From NCBI GenBank assembly GCA_021805985.1, contig JAJZDN010000016.1, positions 1-64,000 on the forward strand: a stretch of DNA of 64,000 nt. Reading direction: 5' to 3'. This document shows, piece after piece, positions 52,266 through 61,362 of the stretch. Both the position numbers and the translations under genes were made by a program. The notes beneath the pieces were generated by a model that searched no databases, was not told where the DNA came from, and worked only from the letters and a program-made list of their open reading frames with translations. This DNA comes from Planctomycetota bacterium (GTDB lineage Bacteria > Planctomycetota > Phycisphaerae > WQYP01). Each line of letters opens with the position of its first letter. The first letter of the stretch is position 1.

Positions 52266-53195
52266 ATGCCCGGTTCCGATGAATCCATACTCTTTGAACT
52301 CTCGGGCGTCACCAAAACCTATGGTGCCATTACCGCGTTGAACGACCTTTCTCTGCGCGCTAAACCCGGAGCAATCGGTCTTCTGGGTCCTAATGGTTCC
52401 GGAAAAACCACCATGATTCGCACGCTTCTGGGCCTTATTGATACCGATGCCGGCACTGGGCGGGTACTGGGCATGGATGTACAGAAACATCAACTTGATA
52501 TTCGGCGAAAAATCGGATTTTCTCCGGAAGATGAATGCCTTTTTCCCGGGGTGGCGGGAATTGAATTCGTGGCGTACGCCGGTGAACTCGTGGGCATGAA
52601 AAATAAAGATGCCATGCAGCGCGCCCACGAAGTTCTCGATTATGTCGGTCTGGGCGAAGTGCGGTATCGCAAAGTGGAATCCTATTCCTCCGGCATGAAG
52701 CAGCGGCTGAAACTGGCGGCCGCCATCGTTCATGATCCCAAACTGCTGATTCTCGATGAACCCACCAATGGCATGGATCCGGCCGGCCGCGAGGATATGC
52801 TGCATCTGGCGCATGACCTGGCACATCATAAGAATATGAGCGTGCTGTTTTCCAGCCACCTGTTGCCGGATGTCGAAGCGGTGTGCGATTATATTATCGT
52901 TCTGGGTGCTGGAAGGTTGCTGGTCCAGGGAGATATTGCCACACTCAAGGCGGCACACAACCGTTGCTTTGAAGTACGGCTCAAAACGGATACGGAAATT
53001 TTCGCTCGGGAAATCACCAGTATGGGCTGTGTGGTGCGTCAGCAAGGGGAGATGCTTTTAGTGGAAATTCCCCCAAGCGGTTCTTTGGCCATGCTGTGGC
53101 AGGCCGCGGCCAGGCATCAGCAGCAGATTCGTCACTTACGGCCGCAGCGCAGCACACTCGAAGAGGTCTTTCTTAACGCTATGGAGCATGTCTAA
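52266..53195 (+). CDS. ABC transporter ATPase
   Basis: A 309-residue ABC ATPase of the drug/antibiotic exporter (ABC-2) type. Walker A is LLGPNGSGKTTMIRTLLG, the Q-loop region SPEDECLFPG has Glu where Gln is usual, the signature is SYSSGMKQRLKLAAAIVHDP, Walker B is LLILDEPTNGMDP, and the switch His is in LFSSHLLPDVE. A C-terminal extension (about 220-309) is typical for this group. AAAGGG 8 bases before ATG 52266. Its stop overlaps the following permease start (TAATG). It begins a four-gene operon with two ATPase-permease pairs. Confidence 0.92.
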   Translation: MPGSDESILFELSGVTKTYGAITALNDLSLRAKPGAIGLLGPNGSGKTTMIRTLLGLIDTDAGTGRVLGMDVQKHQLDIRRKIGFSPEDECLFPGVAGIEFVAYAGELVGMKNKDAMQRAHEVLDYVGLGEVRYRKVESYSSGMKQRLKLAAAIVHDPKLLILDEPTNGMDPAGREDMLHLAHDLAHHKNMSVLFSSHLLPDVEAVCDYIIVLGAGRLLVQGDIATLKAAHNRCFEVRLKTDTEIFAREITSMGCVVRQQGEMLLVEIPPSGSLAMLWQAAARHQQQIRHLRPQRSTLEEVFLNAMEHV

Positions 53196-54328
53196 TGCCC
53201 ATTATTGATCAAGGTTATCAGCATTGGTCCGGGGAGCTATCCGGGCACACCTGGCGGTGGCTGGCGGTGACTCGACAGGGCATTAAGATCACCCTGCGCA
53301 ATAGATTTCTGCGTTATGTGCTTTTTGCGGCGTGGGTACCGGCGGTGGCGCTGGTGACCATCCTTTCGGCGTGGGGGCTCCTGGAGCGCAAATCCAGCAT
53401 GGTTTCAACGTTTATACAATTTATGCGCTTTATGAATCCGGGCGTTGTCGCGGATCCCCGCTATTACCGCGTGGATATATGGCGATTATCTTACGGCTAC
53501 TTTCTACACTTTGAACTGTTTTTTTCGATGATTCTGATTCTCTTGGTCGGTCCCAGCCTGATCAGCCAGGATTTACGCGTCAATGCGTTACCGCTTTATT
53601 TTTCGCGGCCCTTGCGCCGCTTGGATTATTTTGTGGGAAAGCTGGGGATTATTGTGGCTTTTCTAGGCATGGTGCTGATCGTGCCGGCGGTGGTAGCGTA
53701 TATTTTTGGATTGCTTTTCAGCCTGGATATCCGTGTGATTCCCGATACGTTGGGCATACTGCTGGAGGTTGTGGCGTATGGGCTGATCATCACACTTTCG
53801 GCGGGGACGTTGATCCTGGCGTTGTCCGGGTTGTCCCGGAATTCCCGTTATGTGGCTCTGATGTGGCTGGGGCTGTGGTTTGTCAGCAGTGTGGTAAGTT
53901 CCGTGCTCGAAGGCGTTTATCACCAGCAGATGCGTTATGCGGCGTATGCCCAGACGCCACAAATTCAGGAAAGCCCCCTTGGCTCTGATCACAACGCCGC
54001 AAAGACGCGGCACGACTGGGTGGCTTGGCAGAAGTCTCAGGCGGCGTATCGTGCTGCGATGCTGCATGACCGGCAAACGGATTGGCGGCCGCTGATTTCG
54101 TACACCGGGGATCTCTCACGAATTGAAGACCATCTATTAGGATTAAATGACGCGTGGCGAAAACTGGCAAAACTTGAACCCAGTATCACAGCGCGCAACC
54201 GCCTGCTGGCGCAATACACCGGGCCGCAGTTTCCCTGGTATTGGTCCGGGGCAGTATTGGTGTTTCTGTTTGGACTTTCTTTATGCATACTGAATCTGTC
54301 CATAAGATCACTGGATCGGCTGAAGTAA
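53195..54328 (+). CDS. ABC-2 type permease
   Basis: A 377-residue membrane protein with about six to seven hydrophobic segments: VLFAAWVPAVALVTILSAWG, ELFFSMILILLVGPSLIS, FVGKLGIIVAFLGMVLIV and more. INALPLYFSRPLRRLDYF-type loop (VNALPLYFSRPLRRLDYF) matches ABC-2 permeases. A large soluble loop (about 235-345) separates the last helix. It works with the preceding ATPase, whose stop codon overlaps its ATG by one base. The next ATPase begins inside its 3' end (46-base overlap). Confidence 0.88.
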   Translation: MPIIDQGYQHWSGELSGHTWRWLAVTRQGIKITLRNRFLRYVLFAAWVPAVALVTILSAWGLLERKSSMVSTFIQFMRFMNPGVVADPRYYRVDIWRLSYGYFLHFELFFSMILILLVGPSLISQDLRVNALPLYFSRPLRRLDYFVGKLGIIVAFLGMVLIVPAVVAYIFGLLFSLDIRVIPDTLGILLEVVAYGLIITLSAGTLILALSGLSRNSRYVALMWLGLWFVSSVVSSVLEGVYHQQMRYAAYAQTPQIQESPLGSDHNAAKTRHDWVAWQKSQAAYRAAMLHDRQTDWRPLISYTGDLSRIEDHLLGLNDAWRKLAKLEPSITARNRLLAQYTGPQFPWYWSGAVLVFLFGLSLCILNLSIRSLDRLK

Positions 54329-55260
54329 GACCCATCATTGCCTTCCACGAGGTCAGCAAGTGGTACGGCAATGTCATTGGTCTTAACAAGCTTACGCTCC
54401 AGATTCCCGCCGGAATTACCGGCCTGCTGGGGCCTAACGGCGCGGGCAAATCAACGCTGCTGCAGTTGGCTACCGGGCAGCTTTTTCCCAGCAAGGGCCG
54501 GGTGGAGATATTGGGACAGCCGGCGTGGAACAACCCGGCGCTTAACCGGCGCATCGGATTGTGTCCGGAACAAGATGCGCTTTATGAATGGATGACTGGA
54601 GAGGATTTTGTCACCACCTGCGCCCGCCTGGCGGGTATGACCCGCACGCAGGCGCGGCAGGCGGCCAAGCGGTCTTTGGAAGCGGTGGGCATGACGCCGC
54701 ATAAGGCGCGTGTGATCCGTGGTTATTCCAAAGGCATGCGGCAGCGCACCAAACTGGCGCAGGCACTGGTGCATGATCCGGAAATTCTGTTTCTCGATGA
54801 ACCTATGACCGGTACAGACCCCGTGGCGCGGCGTGATCTGATGGATATTATTCACCGCCTGGCGGACGCCGGGAAAAGCGTGGTGGTTTCCAGCCATGTT
54901 CTGCACGAAGTAGAGACATTGACACCCACTATTATTCTTCTGAACCACGGCCGGCTTCTGGCCCAGGGCCACATCCGGCAGATTCGTGATTTGATGGATC
55001 AGCACCCGCATCGCATTGTGCTGGTCTGTGAAAATTGCCGGGCCTTGGCCGCCAGTTTGATGCAGTGGTCCGATGTGCACGCCATCCATGTTCATGCTGT
55101 GCCCAGCCAGCCCCAATCGCTGATGGTTGAAACCCGCGAGCCAGACACCTTTTACTCGCGTTTATCGCAACTTGCCGTCCAGGATGCCTGGCCTGTTGCG
55201 GAAGTGTATTCCGAGGATGACAACCTCGACGCTGTGTTCCGATATCTGGTGAACAAATGA
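54283..55260 (+). CDS. ABC transporter ATPase
   Basis: A 325-residue ABC ATPase: Walker A LLGPNGAGKSTLLQLATGQL, Q-loop GLCPEQDALYEW, signature GYSKGMRQRTKLAQALVHDP, Walker B ILFLDEPMTGTDP, His switch VSSHVLHEVE. It differs clearly from the first ATPase of the operon, so the two are not recent copies. ATG 54283 lies within the end of the preceding permease gene. The ATG of the next permease overlaps its stop (ATGA). Confidence 0.92.
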   Translation: MHTESVHKITGSAEVRPIIAFHEVSKWYGNVIGLNKLTLQIPAGITGLLGPNGAGKSTLLQLATGQLFPSKGRVEILGQPAWNNPALNRRIGLCPEQDALYEWMTGEDFVTTCARLAGMTRTQARQAAKRSLEAVGMTPHKARVIRGYSKGMRQRTKLAQALVHDPEILFLDEPMTGTDPVARRDLMDIIHRLADAGKSVVVSSHVLHEVETLTPTIILLNHGRLLAQGHIRQIRDLMDQHPHRIVLVCENCRALAASLMQWSDVHAIHVHAVPSQPQSLMVETREPDTFYSRLSQLAVQDAWPVAEVYSEDDNLDAVFRYLVNK

Positions 55261-56180
55261 ATCCTGACCTTGTACAACAAGAACAAACCGCCATGCCTCC
55301 AGCACCGGCGTTGCCCACAATTCCGCGGGCCGGACATGATAAGCTCTCGGGTATACGGTCAATCTGGACGCTTTATACTTTGACATTGCGACAGCAAAGG
55401 CATGGCAAACGTTGGATCGCTCTGGCATTTCTGCTTTTGCTGCCCCCGCTGCTGGCCATTCTTACCCGATGGACGGACCCCAATGTGCCTGCTAGAGTTT
55501 TGGAATTTAAGCTGGTCTTTATGTTTATTCCCCAGGGACTTCTGCCGCTGGTGGCGCTGCTGTTTGCCTCGGGCATGATCCAGGATGAACAAGAAGAGCA
55601 GACGATTACCTATCTGCTGATTCGGCCGATTGCCAAATGGGCGATTTATCTCGCCAAGCTGCTGGCCACGCTTACCGCAGCCGTGGTGGTGACGGTCGTG
55701 GTTACCTTCTTGACCTATGCAGCCATTTATATAGGAAATGCACATCCGGCGGACATCCTTATGCGCTGCCTGACCGCATGCAGCGTTCACGCCCTGGCGG
55801 TGGTGGCGTATTGTTGTCTGTTTGGCCTGTTGGGCCTGCTGACGCGGCGCGTGTTGATCGCCGGGATTATTTATATTGCTCTGGTGGAAGGCCTGCTGGC
55901 CAATCTGCCCTTTGCGATCCGATTGATCACGGTCATTTATTACACCCGCTTAATTACGTATCGTCTGCTGTCGTTTACGGTGCCGGTGGGTGCGGGGACA
56001 CAGAACTTGGCTGCGGACAGTTGGCAGTTGAACGTTACGCACGATCCCGCTTTGCAGCATTATCCGCATACCTGGGCCTGCCTGACAATATTGTTGATTG
56101 GCAGCGCGGTGTGCAGTTTCCTGGCAGCACTGCGGTGCGCAAATCGTGAATTTTACGTAAAAACGCCGGATAAAACGTAA
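55257..56180 (+). CDS. ABC-2 type permease
   Basis: A 307-residue membrane protein with six predicted helices (for example WIALAFLLLLPPLLAILT, GLLPLVALLFASGMI, LTAAVVVTVVVTFLTYAAIY). IQDEQEEQTITYLLIRPIAKW is the conserved loop of ABC-2 permeases. A 50-residue hydrophilic N-terminus precedes the first helix. It is the last gene of the operon and, with the others, probably forms one or two exporters. The substrate is unknown. Confidence 0.88.
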   Translation: MNPDLVQQEQTAMPPAPALPTIPRAGHDKLSGIRSIWTLYTLTLRQQRHGKRWIALAFLLLLPPLLAILTRWTDPNVPARVLEFKLVFMFIPQGLLPLVALLFASGMIQDEQEEQTITYLLIRPIAKWAIYLAKLLATLTAAVVVTVVVTFLTYAAIYIGNAHPADILMRCLTACSVHALAVVAYCCLFGLLGLLTRRVLIAGIIYIALVEGLLANLPFAIRLITVIYYTRLITYRLLSFTVPVGAGTQNLAADSWQLNVTHDPALQHYPHTWACLTILLIGSAVCSFLAALRCANREFYVKTPDKT

Positions 56181-56357
56181 ACAGGCCCGTAGAATTGGTC
56201 TGGAACGGTACTAACGCCGGCAACCGCCGATAGGGCCAGTTGCAATACCGTATGCTGTTCGCCTAATATGAATGCTGCAAAGGCCTGTGACATGCGGTGC
56301 ACGAGCCTTTTTGTTTGAGCGGAAAAGCGTTTTGAAGACAAGGCTGCCTGATAATTT

Positions 56358-57377
56358 ATGAGCACGCTTATCGAAGTTCCTTCCCCAGCCATTGCCTCGC
56401 AATCAGTCAGCCGTCCCGCCATACACGTTTCTTTTTTATCAGACCTTATGGAATTAGCTAAAATCCGCCTTACTGGCATGGTTGTTATTACGACCATGGT
56501 CGGGTTTTGGTTGGGCGGGGCCGCCGGGATAGGTTGGCTTAAATTACTGTGGGTTGCGGCCGGTACATGGATGCTTGCGGCCAGCGCCGCTACGCTGAAT
56601 CAGGTATTTGAAATATCGCGCGATGCGCTGATGCCGCGCACCGCCAAACGCCCTCTGCCCGCCGGCCGACTGCTGCCCTCCACGGCGATGATCTTTGCCA
56701 CGTTTACTGCGGGATTTGGAATGGCCGTACTCTGGCTGGGAACCAATGAACTTACGGCCCTGCTGGGATTGGCAAACCTAGTTATTTATGCATTCATCTA
56801 TACGCCTATGAAACGTCTTTCCACTCTTAATACGCTGGTGGGCGCGATTTGCGGCGGAATTCCGCCCGTTATGGGCTATACCGCTGCAACCGGACATGCG
56901 GCCCCGGCCGCGATTGCTTTGGGCGTTTTACTGTGCGCCTGGCAGATTCCGCATTTTCTTGCCCTGGCTTGGTTATACCGGGATCAATATGAACTTGCGG
57001 GATTCAAAATGCTCCCCGTGATCGACAAATCCGGCCGATTCACTTGCCGCATGATATTGCTTTACAGCGTGCTATTGATCCCGGCGGCGCTGGCGGAAAC
57101 TGTCGTGGGAGGATCTGGCATCTGGTACGCAGTATCTGCGGTCATCTTGGGCGCTGTGATGGTATTTCTGGCAACGGTATTATTGCGCGATCCCAGTCGC
57201 AGTGGGGCGCGTAAGGTTTTTCTGGCCAGCGTGATTTATTTGCCCTTGTTGCTCATGACCTTGGTGGCCGATACTCCACCCGGAGCGACGGCAAGAAGCC
57301 ACCCGGCCATCCATCTTTTGGGCGGCACCGGCACGACCTCCACCGGCGTTCCCAATGCCGCTGGTACCGCGCAGTAA
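56358..57377 (+). CDS. ctaB: Protoheme IX farnesyltransferase (heme O synthase)
   Basis: A 339-residue UbiA-family membrane enzyme that attaches farnesyl to heme B, forming heme O for terminal oxidases. About nine hydrophobic segments are present. The first Asp-rich motif region reads LNQVFEISRDALMPRTAKRPLPAG, the second YRDQYELAGFKMLPVID. FIYTPMKRLSTLNTLVGAICGGIPPVMGY is a strong CyoE/CtaB signature. It stands about 180 bases after the ABC operon; no oxidase genes lie in the window. Confidence 0.93.
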   Translation: MSTLIEVPSPAIASQSVSRPAIHVSFLSDLMELAKIRLTGMVVITTMVGFWLGGAAGIGWLKLLWVAAGTWMLAASAATLNQVFEISRDALMPRTAKRPLPAGRLLPSTAMIFATFTAGFGMAVLWLGTNELTALLGLANLVIYAFIYTPMKRLSTLNTLVGAICGGIPPVMGYTAATGHAAPAAIALGVLLCAWQIPHFLALAWLYRDQYELAGFKMLPVIDKSGRFTCRMILLYSVLLIPAALAETVVGGSGIWYAVSAVILGAVMVFLATVLLRDPSRSGARKVFLASVIYLPLLLMTLVADTPPGATARSHPAIHLLGGTGTTSTGVPNAAGTAQ

Positions 57378-57413
57378 AACAATCCTAATTTACAGGCGTA
57401 GCAGAGCACCAGG

Positions 57414-57458
57414 AGCCTGTCCGAGTAATGGCCGGGATTGCCATTACTCGGACAGGCT
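57414..57458. repeat. REP-like palindromic repeat, family 1, perfect copy
   Basis: Arms AGCCTGTCCGAGTAATGGC (57414-57432) and GCCATTACTCGGACAGGCT (57440-57458) are perfectly complementary over 19 bp around the loop CGGGATT. Copies lie at 6985-7029 and 28005-28055. No T-run follows. It sits between ctaB and a Gfo/Idh-like gene. Confidence 0.85.
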
Positions 57459-57567
57459 TCTAGACCATATAATCCTTTGCTGGAGGATTGGCGGGATTCG
57501 GACCGGACGTTCCGGGCCAAGCGCCGCGTGGGGACTGGGGTGAGGTTATTTAACAGGCGGGGTACGT

Positions 57568-58581
57568 GTGGCTGTTGCGTGCGCGATTGTCGGACTTGAT
57601 CCGATGCAAAAAGATTGGATTGAGGCATTAAGACAAGCCCATGGAACTGACTGGTTTAAAATTGTAGTCGTTGGTGAGCGCAATTTATCGCTAGCGCGCG
57701 AAGTGGGACAGATTTTTGATGTCCCTTTTTACGGCGATCTGCGAAGAATGCTGCTGGAAACTACGCCTCAGATGGTGCTTTTGGACCGCCCGGCCGATAT
57801 GTCGCTGGATTTTGTTGAAGCCTGCATACAGCAGAACATCGGCATATTAAGTATTGGGCCGCCCGTGCAAACGCTGGAGGAAGCGCACCGCCTGAGTATC
57901 CGTCTGGAACCCAAAACGCATTTATTATATACCGCCCCCCGATTTTCCGGATCATGGGGATTTAGCCAGGCGCAACAAACGGAAAATTTCTTTCGCGGGG
58001 TGCAATTTCTTTCTGGCGATTGGTCCGCCGCCAATCACGCTATTGCACGAGCGCGAAACATCCAGCATGGCGCGGTGCGGTCGTTGTCGATGCTGGCGTG
58101 GGATGCGTTTCGCACGACCATTGAAATTGTCGGCCTGCCAGCAGCGCTTTATGCGTCCATTGATGGCTCCAGCGGACAACAGGATAACTTTACGGATGTC
58201 ACAGGCAATGTCGGCGTGGTGATGAAGACGTTGGAAGGAGCCACGGCCGTTCTGCGGATTTCCGATCAGGAAGCATCGTTAAAACGGGAACTCGGTGCTG
58301 CGAATCGGGAGGGCCGCGTGAAACTTTCCGAATTCAGCTATCACTGGGCTTCGAGTCGGGACGAACTGATAGAAGAAGATTCTACCGCACCAACCACATA
58401 CGCTGCGCAGGCGCTGAAGGAACTCGAAAATTTCTGTCGGCAGTTTACCACCGCGTCATCCTCCCACCCGGGCTGGCCGCACCTGCTGCCGGAAACTGCC
58501 GCGATGATGACGGCGATGATCGTTTCGCACCGCACGGGAATGGCGGAATCTCCCCAGCACTTCCGCGGGCTGAACCGGTAA
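57568..58581 (+). CDS. Gfo/Idh/MocA-like protein
   Basis: A 337-residue protein whose overall layout (Rossmann-like N-domain about 1-120, alpha/beta C-domain) follows the Gfo/Idh/MocA family, but the motifs are weak. The nucleotide loop reads AIVGLDPMQKDWIEAL instead of GxGxxG, and the EKP motif is not found (SIGPPVQTLEEA in its place). Enzymatic activity may be lost or altered. GTG start with a GGCGGGG upstream. Planctomycetes carry many Gfo/Idh paralogues. It ends 9 bases from the convergent cobA-hemD stop. Confidence 0.65.
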   Translation: MAVACAIVGLDPMQKDWIEALRQAHGTDWFKIVVVGERNLSLAREVGQIFDVPFYGDLRRMLLETTPQMVLLDRPADMSLDFVEACIQQNIGILSIGPPVQTLEEAHRLSIRLEPKTHLLYTAPRFSGSWGFSQAQQTENFFRGVQFLSGDWSAANHAIARARNIQHGAVRSLSMLAWDAFRTTIEIVGLPAALYASIDGSSGQQDNFTDVTGNVGVVMKTLEGATAVLRISDQEASLKRELGAANREGRVKLSEFSYHWASSRDELIEEDSTAPTTYAAQALKELENFCRQFTTASSSHPGWPHLLPETAAMMTAMIVSHRTGMAESPQHFRGLNR

Positions 58582-58589
58582 TGACGGTG

Positions 58590-60257
58590 TTATGATGCAC
58601 GAGGGCCGACGCTGGGCGGTGTCTGGTCCACCATGGCAGCCACCATGCCGGGAATATCATGGTGCCGGGCTTCAAGTGTCGCGGGCCATCCAAGCTCGGC
58701 CAAGGCACGGGAGGTCGTCGGGCCAATAGACAAACGATTGCATTTTCCGACGGCTAATCGCAAATTTTCGGGCAACATGGTGAAAAGGTTTTTAGCGGTA
58801 GAGGCACTGGTAAAGGTTATCCAGTTGACGGCACCATTTTGCAGGGCTTCAATCGCATTTTCGGGCAAGCTCTCGGGAATGCGCGTCTGGTAAATGGGTA
58901 CATCATCCACCGTGGCACCGGCGTTACGCAACATTTCCACCAATGACGGACGGGCGATTTCGGCGCGCAAAAGCAGGAAGCGGTACCCGCTTAAATCCAG
59001 CGTTGCGGTTTCCGTTTCTTTGGCGTGGTCAGCACGACCGAAATAACTGATCAGCTCCACAGCGAGTTCTTCACTCACCGCATCGGGGGAAACAATTTCA
59101 GGGATAATGCCGATCGCCTCTAGTGCATTGGCTGTGGCCGGTCCGATGGCTGCCACACAGGCTGTAAAATCACGGGCATCCATGTCCAACGCGATCATGG
59201 CCTGGTGCGCGGAATCCACGCCATTGGCGCTGGTAAATACGACACAATCGTAGTCGCCCATGCTTTGAACGGCGGCCAGAGCCGCCTTGCGGTCCGTCGG
59301 CTTGGCTATTTCAATGGTCGGAGCTTCAATAACCTTGGCTCCAAGGTCGCGCAGTTGATCACCAAGTTGACTGGCCTGCTGCCGCGTGCGGGTTACGAGA
59401 ATGGTTTGACCAAAAAGCGGGCGCGTTTCAAACCAGTTTATCTGATCGCGAACGGACACTACCTTGCCGATGATGGTAATGGCGGGTGCCTTGATTCCGG
59501 CTTTTTGCGCCAGTTGCGCAATCGTTTTCACGGTGCCGGTGATGGTTTGCTGTTCAGGATATGTGGCCATGCGCACCACGGCCGCCGGGGTGTCGGCATT
59601 CAGGCCGTAGGCGATAAGGCGTTGGGTAATATCGGGCAGATTTTTCACGCCCATATAAAAAACCAGCGTGCCCCCGAGCTTGGCCAGGGCCGGATAGTTC
59701 ACGTTTGCCACTTCATCCCCGGCATCCGCCCCGGGTGATTTACCGGATGACTCGTCCTGCGGATGCCCGGTGATGAATGTGACGGTACTGGTAAAATCCC
59801 GGTGCGTGACCGGGATACCGGCATACGCCGGCCCGGCAATGCCTGCGGTGATACCGGGGATAATTTGAAATGGTATCTGCGCCTGGGCCAGGGCCTGGGC
59901 TTCTTCGCCGCCACGACCGAAAACAAATGGATCGCCCCCTTTTAACCGCACAACGCACCGGTTGGGGTAATCTGGCCGGAGCATACATTCCCGGCATTTT
60001 TTCACCAGCAACGCGTTAATTTCGGGTTGTGTAAGGGTGTGTTGACGGGCACGCTTACCGACATAAATCAGCTCTGCATCCGAAGAACAAAACGCCAGCA
60101 AATCGGGATTGGCCAGAGCGTCGTAAATAACCACCGCCGCGAAGGATAGTGCCCGCGAACCAGCGATAGTGAATAGCCCGAGATCACCAGGACCGGCACC
60201 GACCAGCACCGCAATCGGGATGGGGTGTTCGGGGTTTAAAGAGGGTGTCCTTACCAT
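58590..60257 (-). CDS. cobA-hemD: Uroporphyrinogen-III C-methyltransferase / synthase fusion
   Basis: A 555-residue bifunctional enzyme. Residues about 12-265 are SUMT (CobA), which methylates uroporphyrinogen III at C2 and C7 with SAM: VLVGAGPGDLGLFTIAGSRAL, VVRLKGGDPFVFGRGGEEA, PGITAGIAGPAYAGIPVTHR. Residues about 280-550 are uroporphyrinogen-III synthase (HemD): QTILVTRTRQQASQLGDQL, VVFTSANGVDSAHQAM, WITFTSASTAKNLFTML. Such CobA-HemD fusions are known in several phyla, planctomycetes included. It feeds siroheme/cobalamin and heme. The start ATG at 60257 has no strong ribosome site. Confidence 0.93.
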   Translation of the reverse strand: MVRTPSLNPEHPIPIAVLVGAGPGDLGLFTIAGSRALSFAAVVIYDALANPDLLAFCSSDAELIYVGKRARQHTLTQPEINALLVKKCRECMLRPDYPNRCVVRLKGGDPFVFGRGGEEAQALAQAQIPFQIIPGITAGIAGPAYAGIPVTHRDFTSTVTFITGHPQDESSGKSPGADAGDEVANVNYPALAKLGGTLVFYMGVKNLPDITQRLIAYGLNADTPAAVVRMATYPEQQTITGTVKTIAQLAQKAGIKAPAITIIGKVVSVRDQINWFETRPLFGQTILVTRTRQQASQLGDQLRDLGAKVIEAPTIEIAKPTDRKAALAAVQSMGDYDCVVFTSANGVDSAHQAMIALDMDARDFTACVAAIGPATANALEAIGIIPEIVSPDAVSEELAVELISYFGRADHAKETETATLDLSGYRFLLLRAEIARPSLVEMLRNAGATVDDVPIYQTRIPESLPENAIEALQNGAVNWITFTSASTAKNLFTMLPENLRLAVGKCNRLSIGPTTSRALAELGWPATLEARHHDIPGMVAAMVDQTPPSVGPRAS

Positions 60258-60406
60258 GCGTTACTCCAGCGGACCGAATCCGAAAGCCATGGGGATTATT
60301 ACCTAAGCCAGCCGTATTGGCGCGGAAAACTCAAAAATATTCAAGTAGGGGGCTGATCTTGCCGATGAGAAGGATGGTCGTAGTTATAATTTTCCTCCCA
60401 TAACCT

Positions 60407-60439
60407 GAGCCGCCTGCTGTGCGTTGCAGCAGGCGGCTC
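60407..60439. terminator. Strong hairpin, likely terminator
   Basis: A perfect 13-bp stem GAGCCGCCTGCTG / CAGCAGGCGGCTC with a 7-base loop lies just beyond the 3' end of the minus-strand UPF0173 gene. A TATTTATTT run follows on the plus strand but no T-run on the minus strand, so it is a weak fit as an intrinsic terminator for the gene it follows. Confidence 0.55.
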
Positions 60440-60454
60440 TATTTATTTACGCGC

Positions 60455-61138
60455 CTATACCAAGTTGAATTCCTGACCCGCGGTGAGAACCACCGGATTA
60501 ATTTGCTTTTCCCGTAAGCGTTGTCCGAAGGCTTTGGCATCCTGTTTGATCGGGGGGAAAGTGTTGTAATGAATCGGCATAATGTGCGGTGCTTTAAGCA
60601 TTTCGGCAGCTATCAGAGCATGATCCGGCCCCATGGTATAATGATCGCCGATGGGCAAAAAGGCTAAATCAATGTTCCATAGTTTTCCAAATAATGCCAT
60701 ATCGCCAAACAATGCCGTATCGCCGGCAAAATAGATCGTTTTCCCGCCGACCTGCAGGATCCATCCGCCCGGCGCACCGCCTGCGGCACCATCAGGAAAG
60801 GTGCTGGTATGAAAAGCCTGGACAAGAGTCGCCCGGCCAAAGGCAAATGCGCAGCCGCCACCAGTATTCATACCCACTGTTTTTACGCCGCGACTCTCGT
60901 AATAGCTCGCCATTTCAAAGTTAGCGACGATGATTGCCCCATTCCGCTTGGCCATGCGTTCGGCATCATCAACATGATCAAAATGGGCGTGACTTAAGAA
61001 GATAAATTGTGGATCAGGTCGATCCGATTTTACATCCGCCAGAGGATTGGAATCATAAAAGGGATCAATCTGAATTCTGTGTCCGTCGGCATGAAGTTCC
61101 ACATTGGAATGACCGTGATAGATGACCTTTACTGCCAT
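60455..61138 (-). CDS. UPF0173 metal-dependent hydrolase (metallo-beta-lactamase fold)
   Basis: A 227-residue protein of the UPF0173 family. VKVIYHGHSNVELHADGHRIQIDPF starts the fold. FLSHAHFDHVDDAERM carries the HxHxDH metal motif, YFAGDTALFGDMALFG the bridging Asp, and PIHYNTFPPIKQD the last His. The substrate of the family is undefined. AAAGGAG 6 bases before ATG 61138. Monocistronic; a hairpin follows the stop. Confidence 0.9.
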   Translation of the reverse strand: MAVKVIYHGHSNVELHADGHRIQIDPFYDSNPLADVKSDRPDPQFIFLSHAHFDHVDDAERMAKRNGAIIVANFEMASYYESRGVKTVGMNTGGGCAFAFGRATLVQAFHTSTFPDGAAGGAPGGWILQVGGKTIYFAGDTALFGDMALFGKLWNIDLAFLPIGDHYTMGPDHALIAAEMLKAPHIMPIHYNTFPPIKQDAKAFGQRLREKQINPVVLTAGQEFNLV

Positions 61139-61209
61139 GGTGTGCTCCTTTTGAAAGACGTAAATGTTACGCTCGTGTAACAAAGTGGATTATAGGCCCT
61201 GAATATAGC

Positions 61210-61275
61210 TCCGTGGTAATAAACCGGTGGTCCGTTTGCAATTTCGAATCAACCACCGGATTGCCATCCGGTGCT
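61210..61275. repeat. Inverted intergenic repeat, family 2
   Basis: It contains CCGTGGTAATAAACCGGTGG and CCACCGGATTGCCATCCGGTG, matching the copy at 31808-31882. A second copy follows directly at 61299-61362. Confidence 0.6.
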
Positions 61276-61298
61276 CGGCGGGCGCATTGCGTTATCGA

Positions 61299-61362
61299 GC
61301 ACAGTGGTGGTAACCCGGTGGTTGGTTGGCGGCCACTGGATCAGCCACCAGATTCATCATCC
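61299..61362. repeat. Inverted intergenic repeat, family 2, overlapping a gene end
   Basis: It contains GTGGTGGTAACCCGGTGG, GGTTGGCGG and CCACCAGATTCATCATCCG. It overlaps the last codons and stop of the NifU-like gene (stop at 61341-61343), so that protein's final residues are encoded by the repeat. Confidence 0.55.
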
